NCBI GenBank assembly: GCA_016219165.1
Contig: JACRCB010000078.1
Location: 1-15,069, forward strand
Direction: 5' to 3'
Length of the DNA stretch: 15,069 bases
From: Deltaproteobacteria bacterium
Lineage (GTDB): Bacteria; Desulfobacterota; GWC2-55-46; DRQE01
Under the pieces are notes generated by a model, which saw nothing but the letters and a program-made list of their open reading frames with translations, did no database searches and was not told the origin of the DNA. Positions within the stretch are counted from its first letter, which is position 1. The number at the start of each line of letters is the position of its first letter. The position numbers were made by a program, and so were the translations under genes. Positions 8,421 through 14,212 of this stretch are shown piece by piece.

Positions 8421-8921
8421 TTACATCTTGTATTTGCCGAAGGCGTCCGGCGACATATCCTCTAGGAGTTCAAGCCAGTCCTTATGGCTGCCGGGCTTTT
8501 TTTCTCCCTGTTTACCCCTTAAGTCTATGCTCTTGGATTTATCCAGAACCTTCGCGTCGACGTATATCGGGGAACTCACCCGCAGCGCGAGCGCAATGGC
8601 GTCAGAGGGGCGGGCGTCTATCCTGAACGCATCACCTCCCCTTTCCATATGTATAGTGGCATAGTAGACGTTGTCCCTTAAGTCGTTTACCTCTATCTTT
8701 GTTACGTTCACATCCATGCACTTCAATATCTCCCTCATGAGGTCATGTGTCATGGGCCTTGCAAATTCGACCTTTTCAATCTCGGAGGCGATAGCGCTTG
8801 CCTCAAGGAGTCCTATCCATATAGGGAGCGCGTTTTTATCCTCAAGGTCCTTAAGTATCACTATAGGGGCATTGGTAAACGGGTCCATGGTAAGTCCCAC
8901 CACCTTCATCTTAAGGAACAT
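8421..8921 (-). CDS. Bifunctional nuclease family protein (DUF151/BFN)
   Basis: A 166-aa protein that matches the DUF151 bifunctional-nuclease family along its whole length. Visible motifs are the MKVVGLTMDPFTNAPIVIL opening, LPIWIGLLEASAIASEIE (32-49), RPMTHDLMREIL (55-66), YYATIHM, and the family's hallmark FRIDARPSDAIALALR (98-113). Plant and thermophile members have reported RNase/DNase activity, but the physiological role in most bacteria is unknown. The acidic C-terminal tail (WLELLEDMSPDAFGKY) is the usual end. It follows miaB by 43 nt and precedes the DICT-like gene by 24 nt. The start at 8921 is fixed by GGAGGAG 6 nt upstream; the later Met5 lacks such a site. It is cytoplasmic. Confidence 0.93.
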   Translation of the reverse strand: MFLKMKVVGLTMDPFTNAPIVILKDLEDKNALPIWIGLLEASAIASEIEKVEFARPMTHDLMREILKCMDVNVTKIEVNDLRDNVYYATIHMERGGDAFRIDARPSDAIALALRVSSPIYVDAKVLDKSKSIDLRGKQGEKKPGSHKDWLELLEDMSPDAFGKYKM

Positions 8922-8927
8922 GATTGA

Positions 8928-8934
8928 CTCCTCC
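8928..8934 (-). promoter_or_regulatory. Strong ribosome binding site of the bifunctional nuclease gene
   Basis: GGAGGAG stands 6 nt before the ATG at 8921 and selects the first of two close in-frame Met codons. It is one of the strongest Shine-Dalgarno sites in the window, which suggests independent translation initiation within the operon. Confidence 0.8.
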
Positions 8935-8942
8935 CCCCCGGT

Positions 8943-8960
8943 ATTCCCCCCTTAGGGAAT
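8943..8960. other. Small hairpin between miaB and the bifunctional nuclease gene
   Basis: ATTCCC (8943-8948) and GGGAAT (8955-8960) form a 6-bp stem with a 6-nt loop in the 43-nt gap. There is no T-run after it on the minus strand, so it is not a canonical terminator. It could mark a processing point; the functional evidence is weak. Confidence 0.35.
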
Positions 8961-8964
8961 TCGC

Positions 8965-10248
8965 CTAGGCATCCACCACAAATACGTCCGCAATGCAGCC
9001 GGCAAGGGCGCGGGGAGATGGAAGGTTTACCACCCTGTTGCAGGAAGTCCTGCCGGTAACTTCAACGGGGTTGCGTTTGGTTTGCCCCTCTATCAGCACC
9101 TTGACGGTCTTACCCACAAGCGCCTTATTCTTTTCCAAGGTAATCTCCTTCTGCAGGGCCTGCAGCTCCTCAAGGCGCTCCTGCTTTATTCCGGGGGGAA
9201 CAACGTCGGGAAAAGCCGCGGCCGCGGTCATGGGCCTCGGCGAATACTTAAATGAGAATATCCCGTCAAACTCCACCTCCCTTACGCACCTCATTGTCTC
9301 TTTGAAATCCTCTCCACCCTCCCCGGGGAAACCCACGATTATGTCGGTAGTGACCGAGATTTCGGGATAGAGGTTCTTTAAAAGTTCCAACTTTGAGAGA
9401 TACCCACGGGCCGTGTAGCCCCTTTTCATCCGTTCGAGCACCATGTCGGAACCCGATTGGAGGGGCAGATGGATGGACCTGCAGATTTTAGGCTCCTCGC
9501 CGTAAAGGTATATGAGTTCTTTCGAGATGTCTTTGGGATGAGATGTCACGAACCTGACCCTTTCCACGCCGCCGATTCCCGCCGCCCTTCTTAAGAGTTC
9601 CGGGAACGACACCTCCCCTTTGTAGGAATTTACGTTCTGGCCGAGGAGGGTTACCTCTTTTGTGCCGCCGCCGGCAAGGGTTTTTATCTCATCTATGATG
9701 TCCCCGGCGGGTCTGCTTACCTCGCCGCCCCTGGTATACGGCACTATGCAGTACGTGCAGAAATTATCGCATCCCCGCATTATGTTTACGTATGCCTTTA
9801 TGCCGCCTTTCGCGGCGGAGGAGTATTCACCGGCCTTTATTTCCTCATAAAATTCGGTTAAAGAGACCCTTTTTTTCTTCCCGGACACCTCTTTTATGAC
9901 CGACGGGATGTTGTGTATGTTGTGGGTTCCGATGACCATATCGAGGTAGGGCGCCTTTTCGAGGAGCACGGAGCCTTTCTGCTGGGCAACACACCCGGTA
10001 ACCCCGATAAGAAGGGCGGGGTTCTTATCCTTCAGCCTCTTGAACCTGCCGAGGGCGGAGTATACCTTCTGCTCGGCCTTGTCCCTGATACTGCATGTAT
10101 TGACGAGGATAAGGTCCGCCTCGGATGGGACATCCGTCGGCGAGTAGTCATTGCCCTTCAAGAAAGAGAGCATCCGGCCAGTATCGTTCTCGTTCATCTG
10201 ACAGCCGAATGTCTCGATAAATACATGCCTTTTTGAGCCGTTATCCAT
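8965..10248 (-). CDS. miaB: tRNA-2-methylthio-N6-dimethylallyladenosine synthase MiaB
   Basis: A 427-aa radical-SAM methylthiotransferase. It adds the 2-methylthio group to N6-isopentenyl-A37 of tRNAs reading U-starting codons. The N-terminal UPF0004 domain holds three auxiliary-cluster cysteines: Cys16 in FGCQMNEND, Cys52 in VNTCSIRDKAEQK and Cys86 in GCVAQQ. The radical-SAM CxxxCxxC is Cys160, Cys164 and Cys167 (RGCDNFCTYCIVPYTRG). The HLPLQSGSD motif and a C-terminal TRAM domain (about 364-427) follow. FGCQMN and the full-length match favour MiaB over the related MtaB or RimO. The ATG at 10248 has no Shine-Dalgarno, but a good promoter lies directly upstream, implying a leaderless message. 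It is the first gene of the long downstream operon. Confidence 0.96.
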   Translation of the reverse strand: MDNGSKRHVFIETFGCQMNENDTGRMLSFLKGNDYSPTDVPSEADLILVNTCSIRDKAEQKVYSALGRFKRLKDKNPALLIGVTGCVAQQKGSVLLEKAPYLDMVIGTHNIHNIPSVIKEVSGKKKRVSLTEFYEEIKAGEYSSAAKGGIKAYVNIMRGCDNFCTYCIVPYTRGGEVSRPAGDIIDEIKTLAGGGTKEVTLLGQNVNSYKGEVSFPELLRRAAGIGGVERVRFVTSHPKDISKELIYLYGEEPKICRSIHLPLQSGSDMVLERMKRGYTARGYLSKLELLKNLYPEISVTTDIIVGFPGEGGEDFKETMRCVREVEFDGIFSFKYSPRPMTAAAAFPDVVPPGIKQERLEELQALQKEITLEKNKALVGKTVKVLIEGQTKRNPVEVTGRTSCNRVVNLPSPRALAGCIADVFVVDA

Positions 10249-10256
10249 ATAGGGAT

Positions 10257-10286
10257 ATTCTAAGGCGAGAGGACTCGCTGCGTCAA
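10257..10286 (-). promoter_or_regulatory. Sigma70-type promoter of miaB (near-leaderless)
   Basis: TTGACG at 10281-10286 and TAGAAT at 10257-10262 are separated by 18 nt, and each hexamer matches the consensus at five of six positions. The -10 box ends only 8 nt before the miaB ATG. A start site at about 10250 would leave a leader of roughly two nucleotides. This is the only convincing promoter seen upstream of the run of genes down to mutS. Confidence 0.7.
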
Positions 10287-10340
10287 GTCATTTTCTTTGG
10301 GAAGGCTTTTACGGTGGGGCGCGTTTTCAGGAACCTTTAA

Positions 10341-10474
10341 CCCAGCACCACTTTGGACAGGGCTTTCTCCCCGCGTCGCCCCTCGGCTTCGCCGAGAGGC
10401 GAGCGCGAGGCGTGCATAACATTCAAAACCAACGTGTCAAAAGTGGTGCTGGACGTGTCCAAAGTGGTGCTGGG
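10341..10474. repeat. 134-bp repeat module: 19-bp inverted repeat, tandem 21-bp copy and central GC-rich hairpin
   Basis: CCCAGCACCACTTTGGACA at 10341-10359 is the exact inverted complement of TGTCCAAAGTGGTGCTGGG at 10456-10474. A second direct copy of the right arm sits immediately beside it: 10432-10452 and 10453-10473 are tandem 21-bp units differing at one base. Between the arms, 10377-10387 and 10391-10401 form an 11-position stem with one C-A mismatch and a TTC loop. The module starts 6 bp beyond the SPOR stop. No open reading frame or transposase is inside, and no target-site duplication is visible. It could be a MITE-like element, a remnant of multi-repeat transposon ends, or a protein-binding array. 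Confidence 0.75.
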
Positions 10475-10480
10475 CAAGTC

Positions 10481-11125
10481 TCACTTCGTATGTTTCTTTA
10501 CCTCGCCCTTTGCCGGCCTGACGGGATATGTGCTGCCGTTCTTAAAGAGGCGGGTCAGTTTATTGGCAATATCGCCCGCTTCTTTTTTCGTTCCGTAAAA
10601 ACCCACCCTCACCCTGTACCACTCGACCCCCTCGCTTCTAAACTCCGTAACATAGGCATTATAGCCCGCTTTTGTTAGAGATTTTTTAAGTTCCACGGCC
10701 CCTTTCTTTGTCTCCACGGACGCTACATGCACGGCCCACGCCTTGTAGGCGGCAGCCTTTTTGGGGGCCGGGACTAATTTTTCGGGCTTTCCCGTGTCTC
10801 CGGCGTTTTTCTCGGGAGGCCTTGTCCCGGCCGGCGAAGTCCGGGGCAAAGTTTTCTTCGACTCCGAGGGGACCGCGGCCTTGGGTTCTTCTTTTTTGGC
10901 TTCAGGCCCTGATGTCGCGGCCGGCAAAGGGGCTTGAGGCTGTGTCTCAACCTGAGCAGGCTCCGGCGCCTCGACCTTTATCCTCGCGGAGATTGTCTTC
11001 CAATCATCCGGCCTTGTTTTCCCCGCCCTGACAAGATACACCAGCAGAACGAAGGCCCCGATAAAAAGAATGACAAGCAGGAGTAAAAACAATTTTTTAT
11101 CGCTCGTCCCGCCTTGCTGGCTCAC
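10481..11125 (-). CDS. SPOR-domain inner-membrane protein
   Basis: A 214-aa bitopic protein when read from the GTG at 11125. It has a short cytoplasmic N-terminus, one transmembrane helix (about 12-32, LFLLLLVILFIGAFVLLVYL) and a long Pro/Ala/Lys/Glu-rich periplasmic linker (33-127). The C-terminal SPOR domain (about 128-203) includes AWAVHVASVETKKGAVELKK and GVEWYRVRVGFYGTKKEA. SPOR domains bind peptidoglycan with denuded glycans, typically at the division septum, as in FtsN and DedD. The reading frame can be extended to an ATG at 11218, but that extension overlaps a sigma70-type promoter, and GGGAGG sits 5 nt before the GTG, so the GTG is preferred. The gene is flanked by a terminator upstream and a repeat module downstream and is probably monocistronic. 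The specific partner is unknown. Confidence 0.87.
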   Translation of the reverse strand: MSQQGGTSDKKLFLLLLVILFIGAFVLLVYLVRAGKTRPDDWKTISARIKVEAPEPAQVETQPQAPLPAATSGPEAKKEEPKAAVPSESKKTLPRTSPAGTRPPEKNAGDTGKPEKLVPAPKKAAAYKAWAVHVASVETKKGAVELKKSLTKAGYNAYVTEFRSEGVEWYRVRVGFYGTKKEAGDIANKLTRLFKNGSTYPVRPAKGEVKKHTK

Positions 11126-11130
11126 CCGGT

Positions 11131-11136
11131 CCTCCC
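11131..11136 (-). promoter_or_regulatory. Ribosome binding site fixing the GTG start of the SPOR gene
   Basis: GGGAGG lies 5 nt before the GTG at 11125. The upstream in-frame ATG at 11218 has no such site and lies on the promoter. Confidence 0.85.
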
Positions 11137-11141
11137 TTTCT

Positions 11142-11167
11142 TTTGAGTAAATCCTTTGAGTAAATCC
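11142..11167. repeat. Perfect tandem 13-bp repeat in the SPOR 5' leader
   Basis: TTTGAGTAAATCC occurs at 11142-11154 and again directly at 11155-11167, with no mismatch. It lies between the -10 box and the Shine-Dalgarno, so it is transcribed in the leader. It could be a slippage product or a binding site for a regulator. Confidence 0.85.
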
Positions 11168-11176
11168 ATCGATATA

Positions 11177-11206
11177 CTTATATAACGGCGCCGAGAACCT
11201 TGTCAA
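11177..11206 (-). promoter_or_regulatory. Sigma70-type promoter of the SPOR gene
   Basis: A perfect TTGACA at 11201-11206 is followed after 18 nt by TATAAG (11177-11182). An overlapping TATATA (11179-11184) would give a 16-nt spacer instead. The predicted start site leaves a leader of roughly 45 nt to the GTG. It directly follows the acl terminator, marking a transcription-unit boundary. Confidence 0.75.
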
Positions 11207-11224
11207 ATAAAATGTCAAATAAAA
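11201..11224. repeat. Perfect tandem 12-bp repeat duplicating the -35 element
   Basis: TGTCAAATAAAA occurs at 11201-11212 and 11213-11224. On the minus strand this yields two TTGACA hexamers 12 nt apart. Only the downstream one is correctly spaced from a -10 box. Confidence 0.85.
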
Positions 11225-11263
11225 AACCCCGGAGCGTACGTTTCTAACTTGGCCTTACAATAA

Positions 11264-11292
11264 AAAACCCCGAATGGCATTGCCGGGGTTTT
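11264..11292 (-). terminator. Rho-independent terminator after aclA
   Basis: AAAACCCCG (11264-11272) and CGGGGTTTT (11284-11292) make a 9-bp stem with an 11-nt loop. On the minus strand the stem runs into TTTTTTATT, a good U-tract. It lies about 95 bp after the aclA stop and upstream of the SPOR promoter. Confidence 0.85.
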
Positions 11293-11321
11293 AGATCCGT
11301 AAACCTTCCGGGGCGACCCAC

Positions 11322-11340
11322 CCCTGAAACAAGTTCAGGG
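11322..11340. repeat. REP-like palindrome
   Basis: CCCTGAA-ACAAG-TTCAGGG is a perfect 7-bp stem with a 5-nt loop. The core (CTGAACTTGTTTCAG in the other orientation) resembles a palindrome dispersed through many bacterial genomes, a resemblance recalled rather than searched. It sits in the aclA 3' region before the terminator. Confidence 0.5.
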
Positions 11341-11381
11341 CAGGCTCTGCGCAAGGGTGCCCGCCTGTAAGAAGCCTGCCC
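11338..11381. other. Long-stem inverted repeat directly after the aclA stop codon
   Basis: GGGCAGGCT (11338-11346) pairs perfectly with AGCCTGCCC (11373-11381) across a 26-nt loop. The structure begins 6 nt after the aclA stop and shares its GGG with the adjacent REP-like palindrome, so the two folds compete. It may stabilise the aclBA message 3' end. Confidence 0.55.
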
Positions 11382-11387
11382 GGGAGG

Positions 11388-14099
11388 TTATCTGACATAG
11401 GCGCATGCGCTCGCCGGAGTCCTTGTGTCCATGTTGCGGCCGCGGTTTATGTGGTCGTCTATCTCCGCGCTGCACCCTATCATCCTGCCGAAAAGGAAGG
11501 TCGTAAATGCCGCATCCTCCACTTCCTTTTCGTTTATCTCGCCTTTTACGAGAGGCTGCCATACCATCTTCAAAAGTATCACGGCAATGACCGCATCGAC
11601 GTTCACGCAGTAGACGTTATTCGTGACCTTCGCCTCGAAGAGGGAGTTTACGAGTCTTCCGTAGAAGTCCAGGAATATGTTGTAGATGCCCTTGCCGGAA
11701 AATACGTCGCTTACGAACCTTTCCCTCGGGTCGTAGTTCACGGCCTTACCCTTGAACACGGGGTGGTTTATGCACGGTATCTTCATGTATTCGATATTAC
11801 CAAGGGATTTCTGCTCCGCCTTGTAATTGCCGTACCATTTTGCATAATCATCGGCGATAGTCTTGAGGTTCAACCCGTGCCTGGGGCTCTTCGGGTCTTT
11901 AAGCCCTGTGCCCCTGAACCTCTCGATGAGAAAGGCTATGGCCTCGTAACCGTTTCCGCCGTGGGCAAAGCCCGTGTGCGTTAAGAAGCCCACAAACGCC
12001 TTGTTTATCTGCACCCTCACAGGCTCTTCCGGGCCGTCGGCGCTTACGCTGCCTTTGCTCCCCTGCGCCGAGATGGTCCCGGGGCCGTTGGATATTATGA
12101 GCCCGAGAAGCATAGAGAACTCGAAGAGTTCTTTATCAGAGGGGCGTCTGTTGATAAGCACCAGGAAGGCGGCCTCCGTAAACGACCACTCCTTGAGGAG
12201 TTCGGCAGTCGATATCCCGCATAGAGACGACTTCGTGTGCATCCCGGACGGGGCGGAGCAGCCTACGATGGTTGAAAACACCCTCGAATGCCACGGAAGC
12301 ATGAGCATGGTGGCCCTTGAAATATCCTTCCTCACGACAGGCGCCCATCCGAGGGTTGTCCATATGGCGGAAAGGAGCGCATCCCTTGAGGGCTTGCCCC
12401 CCGACGCCTCGCATACGAATTTCACGAATACCGAATATTTCTCGAGACCCTCTATCTCCTCAAGAAGTGTCTTTGCAGCGGCATCCCCCTTGCCGTTTGA
12501 AAAGAGTTTTTTCTCATCTTTCGAAAGGGACTTCAATATGGACGAAAAATCGAATTCAAGCGTAGGGTCGGTAATCCCCGAGTGCTCGAATTTCTCGAAG
12601 AGAAGTTTTGAGGCGTCGAGTGAATTCCTGACCCTGCCCCGCCCCACAATGGATACCGCGGCCGAGAGGACGGTGTTGGGGGAATTCTCCGCATCTCTTG
12701 CCGCATCCGCCGCGGCGAGGGAGGGGTCGTCATTGTGGTTCAGATACGAAAGGAAGGCGAGGTTCGCAATCTTTCTTCCGTAGGAATCCGGGTAACTTTT
12801 AAGGAGCGCAAAAACGAGATTCTCTTCGAGGGAACGTTTCGAGGCATCGAGTATCGATACGCCGTGTATCTTTGTGACCTGGGTTGCCGGGTCCATAAAG
12901 GACGCGCCGCTTAAGTCTTTCATCGATTGCCTCGGATACTGTGCGCCTGTCTGCTTACTGACCATTTCTATCTGTTCGCCGTAGGGAGGCACCGCCCTGA
13001 CTGTTTCCACATCGAGGTCGCGGGGAAGTTCAACACCCGCATTGCCGGCAAACCAGCACTTAAGGGATAAGTCCCCGTTGGGCTCGAAGTCCGGCTTTAT
13101 GCCGTTAAGGGACATCACCTTTGCAAGGGCCTCCGGTATGTGGGCGATGTTTGTCACTACGGCGCCCTTCTTTGAGAATACGGGATTTTCCGGCGTATAT
13201 AAGCCGTCAACCCCGAAGTTTTCCATAAACCACCCTTCCTTTGCCCTCGCATCGTCGCCGCTTCCGGCCAGGCTTCCCGCATGGCCGCATGCCTTGGTAA
13301 GCCGCGCCTTCCACCTCCCGACAACGCAGGCAACGGTCGGTTTGGTTATATCGAGCCCCTTCTCGTAGTATCCGCCCGGCTCGACGTATATGACGGCGCC
13401 CTTGCTCCTGTCGTCGTTATGGAGGCAATTAAAGAACTCCGCCGGGGCGAAATGGACGTAGACGTCCTTGCCGCTTGAGATGCTCGTGGTAGTGCCCCAT
13501 CCGCTTGTAAGAAGGTATATCGCCATCGTGGTGGTAAAATTGCCGGAATTTGAGAATATGGCGATTGAGCCCTTGACAAGGGACTCCGCGGGCTTGCTTC
13601 CCCCGAGCGCCCCTCCCAGCCTTACCCTTTTCCACGCGTCCGCAACCCCGAGGCAGTTTGCGCCGAACACATCAACGCCGTTTGCCTGGGCGATAGCCCT
13701 TATGGTCCTTGCGTCGTTTACCGAGACCTTCTCGGTTATGATTATAATCTTTCTTAAGTCCGGATTGAACTTTACAACCTCGGCCACCCCGTCCTTAACG
13801 CCCGCGGGCGGGAGATAGATGACCGCGGTATTGAACTTATGCCCCTTATCCAGGCCCTCTTTCACAGAGTTGTATACCGGGATATTCCCGAGTTTCGTCT
13901 CCAGAACCTGGCCCGACCTTCCGGGGCTCGTGCCGAAGGTAACGTTCCCACCCGAGAACTCGTGGCTCACGGGCGTTACGGTCCGGCTTTCGGTTCCGAG
14001 TATATTCAGGACGCAGACACGGTCTTCCCTCGTTGCGATATCGGCCAACGAGTTTACCCCTACGTAGTAATGAAACTTCTTTACACCTTCTATATGCAT
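11388..14099 (-). CDS. aclA: ATP citrate lyase alpha-like subunit (AclA-like), 903 aa with two citrate-synthase-like modules
   Basis: Residues 1-330 match the succinyl-CoA-synthetase-alpha-like half of ATP citrate lyase: the CoA-binding fold (NVTFGTSPGRSG, then NIPVYNSVKEGL), VFGANCLGV, a SNSG motif, and CGHAGS with predicted phospho-His273. Residues 395-585 align by eye with the start of the citrate-synthase-like part (GASFMDP...FLSYLNHNDDP...SLDASKLLFEKF) but lack the GHxV...DPR region. Residues 600-903 form a second, fuller citrate-synthase-like module: FTEAAFLVLINRRPSDKELFEF, FAHGGN (His713), NHPV (His779) with DPR, and NVDA (Asp835). With AclB it should cleave citrate to acetyl-CoA and oxaloacetate. 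Canonical AclA is about 600 aa, so this one is about 300 aa longer. AAAGGGTGG before the ATG at 14099 favours that start over an in-frame TTG at 14132. A separate citryl-CoA synthetase/lyase-like function is the main alternative. Confidence 0.85.
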   Translation of the reverse strand: MHIEGVKKFHYYVGVNSLADIATREDRVCVLNILGTESRTVTPVSHEFSGGNVTFGTSPGRSGQVLETKLGNIPVYNSVKEGLDKGHKFNTAVIYLPPAGVKDGVAEVVKFNPDLRKIIIITEKVSVNDARTIRAIAQANGVDVFGANCLGVADAWKRVRLGGALGGSKPAESLVKGSIAIFSNSGNFTTTMAIYLLTSGWGTTTSISSGKDVYVHFAPAEFFNCLHNDDRSKGAVIYVEPGGYYEKGLDITKPTVACVVGRWKARLTKACGHAGSLAGSGDDARAKEGWFMENFGVDGLYTPENPVFSKKGAVVTNIAHIPEALAKVMSLNGIKPDFEPNGDLSLKCWFAGNAGVELPRDLDVETVRAVPPYGEQIEMVSKQTGAQYPRQSMKDLSGASFMDPATQVTKIHGVSILDASKRSLEENLVFALLKSYPDSYGRKIANLAFLSYLNHNDDPSLAAADAARDAENSPNTVLSAAVSIVGRGRVRNSLDASKLLFEKFEHSGITDPTLEFDFSSILKSLSKDEKKLFSNGKGDAAAKTLLEEIEGLEKYSVFVKFVCEASGGKPSRDALLSAIWTTLGWAPVVRKDISRATMLMLPWHSRVFSTIVGCSAPSGMHTKSSLCGISTAELLKEWSFTEAAFLVLINRRPSDKELFEFSMLLGLIISNGPGTISAQGSKGSVSADGPEEPVRVQINKAFVGFLTHTGFAHGGNGYEAIAFLIERFRGTGLKDPKSPRHGLNLKTIADDYAKWYGNYKAEQKSLGNIEYMKIPCINHPVFKGKAVNYDPRERFVSDVFSGKGIYNIFLDFYGRLVNSLFEAKVTNNVYCVNVDAVIAVILLKMVWQPLVKGEINEKEVEDAAFTTFLFGRMIGCSAEIDDHINRGRNMDTRTPASACAYVR

Positions 14100-14105
14100 G
14101 ACAGT

Positions 14106-14114
14106 CCACCCTTT
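14106..14114 (-). promoter_or_regulatory. Ribosome binding site fixing the aclA start
   Basis: AAAGGGTGG lies 6 nt upstream of the ATG at 14099. It makes that ATG a better start than the TTG eleven codons upstream, which has no comparable site. Confidence 0.7.
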
Positions 14115-14187
14115 TAACGGCCGCGGGGTCAAGGTGCCGTGGTTAATGGTTTCTCAAACATCCCTTTACCCGGCCGATAATATCCGT

Positions 14188-14206
14188 CCCCGCATAGAGT
14201 ACGGGG
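14188..14206. other. Hairpin in the aclB-aclA spacer
   Basis: CCCCG and CGGGG pair, extended by a G-T wobble and an A-T pair, to form a 7-bp stem with a 5-nt loop in the 113-nt spacer. There is no U-tract, so it is not a normal terminator. An mRNA-processing or ratio-setting element is possible. No separate promoter for aclA was recognised here. Confidence 0.4.
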
Positions 14207-14212
14207 CAGGTC

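Noticed and set aside
10432..10473. CRISPR-like array
   Set aside because: The two direct units are adjacent with no spacer, there are only two, and no cas gene is present.
11126..11218. N-terminal extension of the SPOR protein to the ATG at 11218
   Set aside because: The extension overlaps a consensus-like promoter and a tandem repeat, while a strong Shine-Dalgarno precedes the GTG at 11125.
11974..12783. A 269-codon plus-strand open frame opposite aclA
   Set aside because: It is antisense to the citrate-synthase-like modules of AclA, has no recognisable motif and no ribosome binding site was noted; its length reflects codon bias of the real gene.
14100..14132. TTG start adding 11 residues to AclA
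   Set aside because: There is no ribosome binding site upstream of it, whereas AAAGGGTGG sits at good spacing before the ATG at 14099.
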